This document shows, in pieces, positions 53,005 to 61,045 of a stretch of 64,000 nucleotides of DNA (the first letter of the stretch is position 1; each line of letters starts with the position of its first letter). Made by a program: the position numbers and the translations under genes. The stretch comes from an uncultured Pelagibacteraceae bacterium (GTDB lineage: Bacteria > Pseudomonadota > Alphaproteobacteria > Pelagibacterales > Pelagibacteraceae): positions 124,001-188,000 of the forward strand of contig CACJEC010000001.1 in assembly GCA_902592325.1 (NCBI GenBank). The letters are read 5' to 3'. The notes below the pieces were generated by a model. It had not been told where the DNA came from and did not search any database. It saw nothing but the letters and a program-made list of their open reading frames with translations.

Positions 53005-53989
53005 ATATTTCTAATTTCTCTAAAATAAAATTATTAATTAATTGATTTGAGATTTGGGAATTTTTTTTTATTAATAACTCCATATTATTTGTCTTTCTCA
53101 TTAATAATTTTATTTCAGCTAATGATAAATTTTTTAATTGTTGTTTAATTATGTCTTTATCTTTCCAAAAAATTGGTGGTTTATATGAAGATATAACTAA
53201 ATCAGTATTTTTCTTAATTTGTATTTCTAATTTCAATTTTTTTAATCTTTTCAATTTGTATAAAAAAGTCTTAAGAATTAAAATATTATCTTCAGACGAA
53301 GGTATGTTTTCATTTAAAATATTTAAAGTTTTTTTCTTATTTTTAGCAAGGCAGTGATCAATCATTTCAGAGATACTATAATTTTCAGCTAAGTTTGAAA
53401 GTTTTATAATTTCTTCTAATTCAATAGATAACTTCTTTTGACTAAAATTTTTAATTTTTTCTAACTCGTTTTTTAAGTTACTTCTATTTCCCTTTGAATT
53501 TTCAATAATATAATTGATATTTTGAGTTGAAATTTTAATTTTATGTTCTTTAAAAAAATTTTGGGCGATAAATAAAAGTGATTGATGATTGTCTTCATAA
53601 AATGGAACTGTAATTAGATCTTTATGTTTTTCAAAAAAATTTCTTAGTTTTGATTTTTTTTCAAGACTTCCGGCTTTTATTATGATTTTAAAGCTTTCAT
53701 CTTTTTTTTCTAAAATTTCTTTTATTAAATCTAAAATCTTATCTGAAGCTCGATTAATTATAATTAATTTATCATTTTCAAAAAAAGATTTATTGAATAT
53801 CCCATCTTTAAAATTGTCTAGGCCAGATAAGATTTCTGATTCATCGTACTTATATGTATTTTTAGAAAAAATTGGCTTTAAATCTTTGTCTATAATTTCT
53901 TCCATTAAGCCGTTATTTTGACCATAGAAAAGAAATAAATTAATATTTTTTTTTAAATTTTTTTTTAATTCATAAGATTTAATTATCAT
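52994..53989 (-). CDS. holA: DNA polymerase III delta subunit
   Basis: 331 residues, clamp-loader subunit that opens the sliding clamp. Weakly conserved, but FLFYGQNNGLMEEIIDKDL at the start, the middle domain and the C-terminal LKLEIQ...PPIFWKDKDIIKQQLKNLS pattern are typical of alphaproteobacterial HolA. Location with lptE and leuS agrees. Its start and the lptE stop share one base. First rightward-to-leftward switch in strand after the origin. Confidence 0.92.
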   Translation of the reverse strand: MIIKSYELKKNLKKNINLFLFYGQNNGLMEEIIDKDLKPIFSKNTYKYDESEILSGLDNFKDGIFNKSFFENDKLIIINRASDKILDLIKEILEKKDESFKIIIKAGSLEKKSKLRNFFEKHKDLITVPFYEDNHQSLLFIAQNFFKEHKIKISTQNINYIIENSKGNRSNLKNELEKIKNFSQKKLSIELEEIIKLSNLAENYSISEMIDHCLAKNKKKTLNILNENIPSSEDNILILKTFLYKLKRLKKLKLEIQIKKNTDLVISSYKPPIFWKDKDIIKQQLKNLSLAEIKLLMRKTNNMELLIKKNSQISNQLINNFILEKLEISNN

Positions 53990-54435
53990 TATAAATTTAA
54001 ATATAATATGATTTCACTAATTATTTTATCGACAAGATCATTTTTAACAGTATTTTGATATTCAACTAATTCAAACTTATTTTGTTTGTTAGTATAAGTG
54101 AATTCTTTTAAAAATTTTTTTCTTTGAGTAATATTATTTTTGATATTCTTAATCTCTAAATTAACTGAAACTATAGTTTTAAATGATTTCACCTGTCCTT
54201 CTTTATTTTTTACTGTTTCTTCAATCAGAGATGAACTTGAAATTAATAATGTATTTAGATTATCATTTTCTTTATTCTCTTTTACCGAAAGAGAATTAAT
54301 AATTTTCTTATTAATATCTTTCTCACCTATTAAATTGATTTCCCGAAATTCAATACTTTCAAGATTTTTATTTACATAAATTGGCTGATAACCACAACTT
54401 GTTAAAAATAGTAAAATAAAAAAAATTTTTTTCAT
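53989..54435 (-). CDS. lptE: LptE-like outer-membrane lipoprotein (LPS assembly)
   Basis: 148 residues. The N-terminus [20 protein letters not shown] has a signal peptide with lipobox (LTSC-G), and the next residues GYQPIYVN are the LptE-like CGFxPxY start. LptE plugs LptD to place LPS in the outer membrane. The rest is beta-rich and variable. leuS is upstream and holA downstream, the usual leuS-lptE-holA order. Confidence 0.87.
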   Translation of the reverse strand: MKKIFFILLFLTSCGYQPIYVNKNLESIEFREINLIGEKDINKKIINSLSVKENKENDNLNTLLISSSSLIEETVKNKEGQVKSFKTIVSVNLEIKNIKNNITQRKKFLKEFTYTNKQNKFELVEYQNTVKNDLVDKIISEIILYLNL

Positions 54436-56975
54436 TATTTAATTATAAAATTTATTAATCTGTTCTTAATATATATTGTTTTTTTTAATTCTCCATTGTC
54501 TAAATATTTTGATATTAGTTGTTTATTTTTTATTAAATCTACCAAATCCTTTTCATCAATATCTTCCCCAATTAATATAGTGTTTCTTTTTTTGCCGTTA
54601 ACTTGAATTACAATTAAATTTTTATCTTTAACTAGATATTTTTTATCTATTTGTGGCCATTGAAAATCTTCTTTAAAGTTAAATTTAGATAAACATTCAT
54701 TAGCAAAATGAGGTATTACCGGTAGCATTATAATGAGAATTTTTTCAAAATTTTTTTTTAAATTTTTAAAGTTTTTATTTTTTTCAGATATTTTTCTAAA
54801 AAATGTATATATCTCATGAAAGACAGCGATAATTATATTGTATCTAAATTTATCTAAAGCACGATTAATTTTGTCAATTATTTGATTTGTGAAAATTTCA
54901 ATTTCTTCACTATTTTCTTTTGCTTCTAATTTTGAAATTTCAAAAATATTTTCACTTAAAGCCCAAAGTTTTTGAATAAATTTATATGAAGATAACATAC
55001 CTTCTTCAGACCACTGAATATCTCTTTCTGGTGGGCTGTCAGATAAAATAAAAAATCTAACTGAATCAGCTCCGTATTCATCAATAATATTTTGTGGATC
55101 TATTGTATTCTTTTTCGACTTAGACATTGACTCAGAAGGTCCAACTTTTACTTTTTTTGACGGCTCATTTTTTTGGAAATAATTTTTTCCATCTTTAGTA
55201 AAAACTTCTTCTGGGCTAAGCCAGTTATTTTCTTCATCTTTATAAGTTTCATGACACACCATGCCCTGAGTAAATAAACCTCTAAAAGGTTCTTTAAAAT
55301 TTATTTCATTGTTATTCATGCCAATAGCTCTCATAAAAAATCTTGAGTATAGTAAGTGTAAAATAGCATGCTCAACACCTCCGATATATTGATCAACCGG
55401 CATCCAATAGTCTATTTCTTCTTGATTGAAAGGATTAGTCTTATCATTTGATGAACAGAATCTTAAAAAATACCACGATGAGTCAACAAACGTGTCCAGT
55501 GTATCTGTTTCTCTCTTGCATTTTTTCCCATCAATAATGATATTTTTCCATTCTTTAACAGCATCTAGTGGATTTCCATTCGTATTAATATCTATATTTT
55601 CTGGAAGCTTTACCGGTAAATCTTTTTCAGGTATTTTAACAATTTCATCATTTTCATCATAGGCAATTGGTATTGGACATCCCCAATATCTTTGTCTGGA
55701 TATGCCCCAATCTTTAAGTCTATAATTAGTTTTTCTTTTTCCTAAATTTTTTTTTTCTAAAATATCAATTGTTTTATTAATTGACTCATCAGGAACCTTT
55801 GATCCATTTAAAAATTCTGAATTTATAATATAACCTTCACCCACATAAGGCTCTGTATTGACTCTATAATCTTCATTTTCATCTTTGGGCCTAACAACTG
55901 TTTTTATCTCAAGATTATATTTTTTTGCAAAATCGAAATCTCTTTGGTCATGGGCAGGACAACCAAAAACAGCACCTAATCCATAATCCATTAATACAAA
56001 ATTAGCGAAATAAACTGGGACTTTATTATTCTGATCAAAAGGGTTTATAGCAAATAAATCTGTTTTAAAACCTATTTTTGGAGCTTGAGCAATAGATTCC
56101 TCTGTAGTTCCAGAGGTGGAACATTCTTTTTTAAAATCCAAAAACTTTTTATCATTAATGTATAATTTGGAAAGAGGATGATCAATTGATAACGCGAGAA
56201 AAGATAATCCATAAAGTGTGTCAGGTCTAGTAGTATAGCATTTGATTGATTTAATATCTTTTGATCCTTCTATTTGAAAATCTATTTCGCAACCAAAAGA
56301 TTTTCCTATCCAATTTCTTTGCATTGTTTTAACTTTTTCAGGCCATTCACTTAAAGTATCTAAGTTTTTGAGTAGATCTTCGGAGAAATGTGAAATTTTG
56401 AAAAACCATTGATTAAGCTTTTTTCGCTCTACAATAGCACCTGATCTCCAACCTTTACCGTCAATTACTTGTTCATTTGCAAGAACTGTTTTATCAATAG
56501 GATCCCAATTTACATAACTGTCTTTTCTGTAAACAAGTCCTTTATCATAAAGTTCTAAAAAAATTTTTTGTTGATGTTTATAATAACTTTCAGAACAAGT
56601 TGAAAGTTCTCTGTTCCAATCTATAGAGAGTCCCAATTTTATAAGTTGAGACTTCATTACTTCAATATTATCTTCCGTCCACTTTTTTGGATCAAGTTTA
56701 TTTTGTTTTGCCGCATTTTCTGCTGGCATACCAAAAGAATCCCAACCCATTGGATGTAAAACATTAAAGCCTAACAAAGATTTATATCGAGAAAGAACAT
56801 CTCCTATAGTATAATTTCTTACATGACCCATATGGATTTTTCCTGATGGATAAGGAAACATCTCAAGACAATAAAATTTTTTTTGATCCTTATTAACTTT
56901 TGAAGAAAAGAAATTTCCTTTTTTCCAAACTTTTTGCCATCTTTCTTCAATTATTTTAAAGTTATATCTGTTCAC
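54435..56975 (-). CDS. leuS: Leucyl-tRNA synthetase
   Basis: 846 residues. Class I signature HMGH in [22 protein letters not shown] loop as [14 protein letters not shown], the CP1 editing domain with [17 protein letters not shown] and the discharge motif [13 protein letters not shown]. The C-terminal domain ends in a [14 protein letters not shown] tail. Shares its stop with the lptE start. Slightly shorter than E. coli LeuS (860). Confidence 0.98.
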   Translation of the reverse strand: MNRYNFKIIEERWQKVWKKGNFFSSKVNKDQKKFYCLEMFPYPSGKIHMGHVRNYTIGDVLSRYKSLLGFNVLHPMGWDSFGMPAENAAKQNKLDPKKWTEDNIEVMKSQLIKLGLSIDWNRELSTCSESYYKHQQKIFLELYDKGLVYRKDSYVNWDPIDKTVLANEQVIDGKGWRSGAIVERKKLNQWFFKISHFSEDLLKNLDTLSEWPEKVKTMQRNWIGKSFGCEIDFQIEGSKDIKSIKCYTTRPDTLYGLSFLALSIDHPLSKLYINDKKFLDFKKECSTSGTTEESIAQAPKIGFKTDLFAINPFDQNNKVPVYFANFVLMDYGLGAVFGCPAHDQRDFDFAKKYNLEIKTVVRPKDENEDYRVNTEPYVGEGYIINSEFLNGSKVPDESINKTIDILEKKNLGKRKTNYRLKDWGISRQRYWGCPIPIAYDENDEIVKIPEKDLPVKLPENIDINTNGNPLDAVKEWKNIIIDGKKCKRETDTLDTFVDSSWYFLRFCSSNDKTNPFNQEEIDYWMPVDQYIGGVEHAILHLLYSRFFMRAIGMNNNEINFKEPFRGLFTQGMVCHETYKDEENNWLSPEEVFTKDGKNYFQKNEPSKKVKVGPSESMSKSKKNTIDPQNIIDEYGADSVRFFILSDSPPERDIQWSEEGMLSSYKFIQKLWALSENIFEISKLEAKENSEEIEIFTNQIIDKINRALDKFRYNIIIAVFHEIYTFFRKISEKNKNFKNLKKNFEKILIIMLPVIPHFANECLSKFNFKEDFQWPQIDKKYLVKDKNLIVIQVNGKKRNTILIGEDIDEKDLVDLIKNKQLISKYLDNGELKKTIYIKNRLINFIIK

Positions 56976-57018
56976 TTATGGTAGCCATTTGGAGATTAAT
57001 TATTAAATGAAAATGAAA

Positions 57019-57546
57019 TTAATCATCTTTCTTTTTTTTGTCTTCTTTATATTTTGAGGCTTTTTTCAAAATTGTTGAAATAAGTTTTTTTTTAATTTCA
57101 GGGTTATCTTCATTAATTGTACATTTATCCATGCTTTTACAATTCTTTGTATAAACTTTAACATTAAGTGAGTCAGATCTAATTTCATTCGTTAAAAACC
57201 GAATAGATATTTTTATATAATCTTGATAATTGTTATTTTCATTATACCAATCAGTAATTAAAATACCCCCTCCATAATCAGCTGACATTAATGGCATAAA
57301 ATCCAAGGTATCTAAACTAGCTCTCCAAAGTTCATTAGATGTCGCAAAATCAAAAACACCACCGCCCTTATTATCAGGACCAAATAATCGAAATCCACGC
57401 CCTTCCTCTATGTTTTTGGCGACTCTTTTTTCAGGTTCAGGAGGGAATTCCCTAGCGTCTACTGGTCTGTAAATTCCACATGAATTTAAAAGAATTAAAA
57501 CAGGTATAAAAAGTAAAAATTTGCCTATATATTTGGTTAAAATCAT
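57019..57546 (-). CDS. DUF3576-type lipoprotein
   Basis: 175 residues. A signal peptide with lipobox (LILLNSC-G) is followed by YRPVDAREFPPEPEKRVAKNIEEGRGF and FDFATSNELWRASLDTLDFMPL, the hallmark of DUF3576, an alphaproteobacterial lipoprotein family of unknown role. The SADYGGGILITDWY and EIRSDSLNVKVYTK stretches fit. The next gene upstream of leuS, as in related genomes. A C-terminal Lys-rich tail (~160-175) is variable. Confidence 0.9.
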   Translation of the reverse strand: MILTKYIGKFLLFIPVLILLNSCGIYRPVDAREFPPEPEKRVAKNIEEGRGFRLFGPDNKGGGVFDFATSNELWRASLDTLDFMPLMSADYGGGILITDWYNENNNYQDYIKISIRFLTNEIRSDSLNVKVYTKNCKSMDKCTINEDNPEIKKKLISTILKKASKYKEDKKKKDD

Positions 57547-57732
57547 AATATCTCACTAAGTTTTATATCAAAAAGTTAAAAAAAATAGTTAATTCCTTAT
57601 CTAATTAATAATATGTGATATTATTACAACACTTTTATAAATTAGTATGCTAAATGTCATTTTTTTTACAATAAATTCAAATCCTATAATAATTTTACCC
57701 TGTTTATAATTATAAATATATAGGAGTAAAAT
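57547..57732. promoter_or_regulatory. Upstream region of the porin gene
   Basis: 186-bp AT-rich gap between the divergent lipoprotein and porin genes. It carries several TATAAT-like boxes (for example 57685-57690) but none with a clear -35 at proper spacing. The strong AGGAG ribosome binding site at 57722-57726, 6 bases before the ATG at 57733, is one of the few good Shine-Dalgarno sites in the window, in keeping with a highly expressed gene. Confidence 0.45.
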
Positions 57733-58650
57733 ATGAACAATTTAAAAAAACTAGGATTAACAGCTTTAGCTGGATCTTTAGTTGCTTCAACTGCTGTAGC
57801 TGGAAGCTTAGATGTTTCTGGAACAGCGAAAGTGAAGTATCAGTCAAAAGGTTCTGAAAGAGTTTCAGCAAACCCTTGGTCTGATTCAACTACAATCACA
57901 TTTTCTGGATCAGGTGATCTAGATAATGGTATGGCTATAAGTTACGGTTACACAATGGCTAACGCTGTGTTCTCAAGTTCTAAACTTGCTTTAGATATGG
58001 GTGACGCTGGTGTTATTTCATTTGGTAACGTTTCACACCAAGCTGGTATCAGTAAATATTCTGATGTTATGCCAACTGCTGGAGAGCAAGTTTGGGATGA
58101 CGTTGACGGTACTGACAACGGTGTAACTGATTTAGGTGGTGATAATACTTTAGGTTATGAAATGACTATGAATGGTATTACAGCATCTGCTTCATATGCT
58201 AGAACTGGTTTAGGAACTGATAACTCAATAGTGCTTATCGCTAATGAATTAGTAGATGGTGCTTCTTTTGGTATAGGTTCTGGAACTAACGTAATATCAA
58301 ACACTTCAGAAGATGATATGACTACTATGTGGGCTAAGTACACAGCCGGCGCTGCAACTTTTGGTGTTCAATTATCAGAAATAGATAAGACTGCTGCAAA
58401 CTCTGACGTAGATAGAGAAGCTGCTTCAATATCTGTTGCTGTTAACGAAAACCTAAGTGTATCGTATGGTATATCTACTGTAGAATATGAAGATTCTACA
58501 AAATCTGACGAAGAAAGTTCTGGTTTCTCAGCTTCTTACACTATGGGTTCTATGACTCTTGGTGCAGTTGCTAACAAAACTGATTCAATTTCAGGAACTG
58601 CAGGAACAGATTATTCGTTCACTGAAGTTTCTTTAGCATTTGCGTTTTAA
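57733..58650 (+). CDS. Major outer-membrane porin
   Basis: 305 residues. A signal peptide (MNNLKKLGLTALAGSLVAST, cleavage near AVAG) precedes a beta-barrel with alternating hydrophobic strands (DVSGTAKVKYQSKG, ISYGYTMANAVFSSSKL, ISFGNVSHQAGI) and the terminal Phe expected of BAM substrates (FTEVSLAFAF). It resembles Gram-negative porins of SAR11 and other Alphaproteobacteria. Its composition (low Lys, high Ala/Gly/Ser/Thr/Asp) and codon use stand out from its neighbours, as expected for a very abundant protein. Substrate range is unknown. Confidence 0.9.
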   Translation: MNNLKKLGLTALAGSLVASTAVAGSLDVSGTAKVKYQSKGSERVSANPWSDSTTITFSGSGDLDNGMAISYGYTMANAVFSSSKLALDMGDAGVISFGNVSHQAGISKYSDVMPTAGEQVWDDVDGTDNGVTDLGGDNTLGYEMTMNGITASASYARTGLGTDNSIVLIANELVDGASFGIGSGTNVISNTSEDDMTTMWAKYTAGAATFGVQLSEIDKTAANSDVDREAASISVAVNENLSVSYGISTVEYEDSTKSDEESSGFSASYTMGSMTLGAVANKTDSISGTAGTDYSFTEVSLAFAF

Positions 58651-58671
58651 TTAAACGTAAAAAGTTAAAAT

Positions 58672-59238
58672 TTAAAACGGCCTAAGTTTACTTAGGCCGT
58701 TTTTTTTTGCCCAACTTATAGATGCAAATCCTTTAGATTTTAATAATCCAATTTTTTTTATATTTTTTTGATTAATTCCACCAAGCGCAATACAGTCAAC
58801 TTTGCTATTTAAAGCTATTAAATTGAATCTTGATATATCTAAATAATTTTTGGATTTATCAACTTTAAAAATTGGAGAAAGAAAAATTTCATCACATTTT
58901 TGTTTTTGTTTAGTTATAATTTCAGTCAAATTGTGAGCCGAACCAATAATTTTAAAAGATTTTGGTAGGCTATAACCTAGACCATAATTAATTGTTTTAT
59001 TAAATGATGGTATGTAAAGACCATTTAAACCCAATTTGATACAAAGCTTTATATTATTTGACAGATAAAGCTTATTACCAGAATTTCTACAAAATTTTTT
59101 TAATTTAAGAATATTATCTATGTGATTAATATTATTATAATTTCTATAAATTATATTAATATTCTTACTTAATTTTGATAAATCTGATAAATTAAATTCA
59201 TCAACAAAACAGTAAATTTTAGGTAAATTTTTTTGCAT
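58672..59238 (-). CDS. Thiamine-phosphate-synthase/TenI-like protein
   Basis: 188 residues, short for ThiE (~210). Visible TIM-barrel features are IIGSAHNLTEI (compare GxSxH), CDEIFLSPIF (SLGPIF-type) and VDCIALGGINQKNIKKIG. The substrate-binding GVHLGQ.D stretch of ThiE is replaced by GLYIPSFNK, so ThiE activity is uncertain; TenI-like or another role is possible. The C-terminus (KKNGLSKLRPF) is encoded by the porin terminator. Its 5' end overlaps the yggS start by 6 bp in divergent orientation. Confidence 0.75.
   Translation of the reverse strand: MQKNLPKIYCFVDEFNLSDLSKLSKNINIIYRNYNNINHIDNILKLKKFCRNSGNKLYLSNNIKLCIKLGLNGLYIPSFNKTINYGLGYSLPKSFKIIGSAHNLTEIITKQKQKCDEIFLSPIFKVDKSKNYLDISRFNLIALNSKVDCIALGGINQKNIKKIGLLKSKGFASISWAKKNGLSKLRPF
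58674..58708 (+). terminator. Terminator of the porin gene, overlapping thiE-like coding sequence
   Basis: A strong stem AACGGCCTAAG / CTTAGGCCGTT (58676-58686 with 58691-58701) with a four-base TTTA loop, flanked by AAAA before and T8 after, so it can act in both directions. It lies 24 bases after the porin stop. Its sequence also codes, on the other strand, for about the last 11 residues of the thiE-like protein. Confidence 0.92.
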
Positions 59239-59886
59239 AAAAGTATTAACAACTTAGTTTTAATAAATGAGGAGATAAAGTCAAAATTTGATGATATTGA
59301 GAATATAAATATTGTTGCTGTTAGTAAAACTTTTCCAATAAATGAAATTAAACCATTAATTGATAATGGCCACATTCATTTTGGAGAAAATAAAGTTCAA
59401 GAAGCTGTTGAGAAATGGGCAGCTATAAAAAATTCTTTAAAACATGTTAAATTACATATGATAGGTAAATTACAAACTAACAAGGTAAAATATGTAGTAC
59501 CTTTATTTGATTATATCCATTCTTTAGATAACATTAAATTAGCTGAAAAAATTTCAACAGAACAAAAAAAACAAAAAAGAAATTTAAAAATATTTATTCA
59601 AATTAATATAGGGGATGAAATGCAAAAAAGTGGAATAGATAAAGAGAAGTTAAGAGATTTCTATGAAAAGTGTGTTAATGAATATAAATTAAACATTGTT
59701 GGGTTAATGTGCATACCTCCACAGGATGGAATGCACAAATCATATTTTAATGAAATGTTAAAACTTAATAAATTAATAGGTCTTAAAGATTTAAGTATGG
59801 GTATGTCATCTGATTATTTAGATGCTATAAATTGTGGTGCTACTTTTATAAGAATAGGATCTAAAATTTTTGGAAATAGAAATTAA
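59233..59886 (+). CDS. PLP homeostasis protein, YggS family
   Basis: 217 residues. Binds pyridoxal 5'-phosphate on the Lys of AVSKTFP (K33 or so); HFGENKVQEAVEKW and HMIGKLQTNKVKYVV follow, and the phosphate loop LSMGMSSDYLDAINCGATFIRIGSKIFG is intact. YggS family members keep free PLP and amino-acid pools in balance. The start codon is TTG at 59233: no in-frame ATG exists between the upstream stop and the conserved core. It overlaps the 5' end of the thiE-like gene by 6 bp and the L,D-transpeptidase gene by 4 bp. Confidence 0.9.
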   Translation: MHKSINNLVLINEEIKSKFDDIENINIVAVSKTFPINEIKPLIDNGHIHFGENKVQEAVEKWAAIKNSLKHVKLHMIGKLQTNKVKYVVPLFDYIHSLDNIKLAEKISTEQKKQKRNLKIFIQINIGDEMQKSGIDKEKLRDFYEKCVNEYKLNIVGLMCIPPQDGMHKSYFNEMLKLNKLIGLKDLSMGMSSDYLDAINCGATFIRIGSKIFGNRN

Positions 59887-60374
59887 ATAATTTTGATTTT
59901 TGTTTTTTTATTTATTATTTTTAGGAGAATTAACATATCTTTTTTTTTAATTGCTACACAACCTTGTGTTTTACTATAATTATTTGTCAAATGTAGAAAA
60001 ATTGCACTTCCTTTATTTTTTTTTGGTTTTGTAGTGTTATAATGAATTATAAGTACAAGATCATATTTTTTATCTCTCCTATATAGTTTTTCAGATCTAA
60101 TTTTTTTTCTCGATCTTATAATTTTATTATAAAACCTACTGTTAATATCATCACACCATCTAAAATTTTTATTGATTTTTATTGTTTTAATTTTCGTTTG
60201 AGGTTTTGATAGTCTATCTTTTCTAAAATAAAGTGGGCCTAAAGCGTAAGTACCTTTGGGAGTTTTATTATCTCCTTCAATTTTTTTTGATGATACACCT
60301 GCTTTTCCAACACTACATTTAAATTTAAAATCATCGTATAAAAGTGTATCTTTATTTTGAATTATGATTTGCAT
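59883..60374 (-). CDS. L,D-transpeptidase-domain (YkuD-like) protein without signal peptide
   Basis: 163 residues, of which the whole is a YkuD-like catalytic domain: CSVGKAGVSSKKIEGDNKTPKGTYAL at the front, LHLTNNYSKTQGCVAIKKKDM (catalytic His, Ser/Gly, Cys) at the end. No signal peptide or lipobox is visible in the first 25 residues, though this domain normally acts on peptidoglycan in the periplasm. It converges with yggS and is divergent from the winged-helix gene. Confidence 0.85.
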   Translation of the reverse strand: MQIIIQNKDTLLYDDFKFKCSVGKAGVSSKKIEGDNKTPKGTYALGPLYFRKDRLSKPQTKIKTIKINKNFRWCDDINSRFYNKIIRSRKKIRSEKLYRRDKKYDLVLIIHYNTTKPKKNKGSAIFLHLTNNYSKTQGCVAIKKKDMLILLKIINKKTKIKII

Positions 60375-60383
60375 TTTATTTTT

Positions 60384-60944
60384 ATGAATTCTAAAAATTT
60401 ATTAATATATGACTCAGTTAAATTATTTCAAATACTAGATGAAATCAAAGAAAATTTAAATTTTAAAATTAATTTTATTGCTAAAAGTGAACTCTCAAAA
60501 ATAGAATTTGAAAAATATAATAACTATTTGGTAGTTACTACAGAATTCAATAAAGACATTAAAAATTGTTTAGTAATAAATAGTCTACCCAAAAAAATTA
60601 AACAAATAATAGAATTAATTAATTTAGGTTTCTTAAGGAATCAATTCAATAACCAATCAAAAATTAAAATTGGAAAATATATTCTTGATTTAAATTCTCG
60701 AAAAATAAATTTTGGTAAAATTAATATTGATCTTACTGAAAAGGAGTGTGATTTAATTTTATTTATTCAAGCTAATAAAAAAGTAAATCTGAAAAAGATA
60801 CAGAAAAATGTTTGGAATTACTCATCAGATTTAGAAACACACACAGTTGAAACACATATATACAGAATTAGAAAAAAAATGATTGATAATTTTAATGACC
60901 CTAGTTTTATAAAATTTGATAAAGAAGGATATTCTTTAAATTGA
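60384..60944 (+). CDS. Winged-helix regulator with degenerate receiver-like domain
   Basis: 186 residues if started at the ATG at 60384; the frame opens at a TTG at 60357, which would overlap the L,D-transpeptidase gene. The C-terminal half (~95-186) is an OmpR-type winged helix (KYILDLNSRKINFG, LTEKECDLILFIQANKK, DLETHTVETHIYRIRKKM, FIKFDKEGYSLN). The N-terminal half (~1-85) is shorter than a receiver domain and I find no phospho-acceptor Asp in a fitting place (LVVTTEFN), so it may respond without phosphorylation. The stop TGA overlaps the TTG of the next gene. Confidence 0.8.
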   Translation: MNSKNLLIYDSVKLFQILDEIKENLNFKINFIAKSELSKIEFEKYNNYLVVTTEFNKDIKNCLVINSLPKKIKQIIELINLGFLRNQFNNQSKIKIGKYILDLNSRKINFGKINIDLTEKECDLILFIQANKKVNLKKIQKNVWNYSSDLETHTVETHIYRIRKKMIDNFNDPSFIKFDKEGYSLN

Positions 60945-61045
60945 AAAAAAATCCAATAGCAAAAAGTCTAATTAATAAAAGGTATAAACCAAAAGTTGTT
61001 AAGCCAAAAAAAGGGAAAGGTAGTTTTAAAAGAAAAAAAAATTAA
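60941..61045 (+). CDS. ArfA-like ribosome-rescue micro-protein
   Basis: 34 residues from a TTG at 60941 to TAA at 61043-61045. The sequence has NPIAKSLINKRYKPKVV followed by KPKKGKGSFKRKKN. This resembles the part of E. coli ArfA reading [29 protein letters not shown], whose basic tail enters the empty mRNA channel of a stalled ribosome and lets RF2 release the peptide. The start TTG overlaps the TGA of the winged-helix gene (TTGA), implying coupled translation, and no earlier in-frame start exists (stop at 60920). Convergent with the adenosine-kinase gene by 4 bp. Function is inferred from short similarity only. Confidence 0.72.
   Translation: MKKNPIAKSLINKRYKPKVVKPKKGKGSFKRKKN

Noticed and set aside
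56994-57024. GATTAATT/AATTAATC inverted repeat between leuS and the DUF3576 gene
   Set aside because: A 15-base loop and AT-only stem make it a poor hairpin; likely chance in AT-rich DNA.
57665-57690. TTTACA and TATAAT boxes before the porin
   Set aside because: The spacer is 14 bases, too short for a sigma-70 promoter; AT richness makes such matches common.
58155-58343. 62-residue ORF antisense to the porin gene
   Set aside because: Lies inside the porin coding sequence and looks like a reverse-frame shadow of Ala/Ser/Thr codons.
59169-59375. 68-residue ORF antisense to yggS start
   Set aside because: Overlaps the conserved PLP-lysine region of yggS and the start of the thiE-like gene; a shadow frame.
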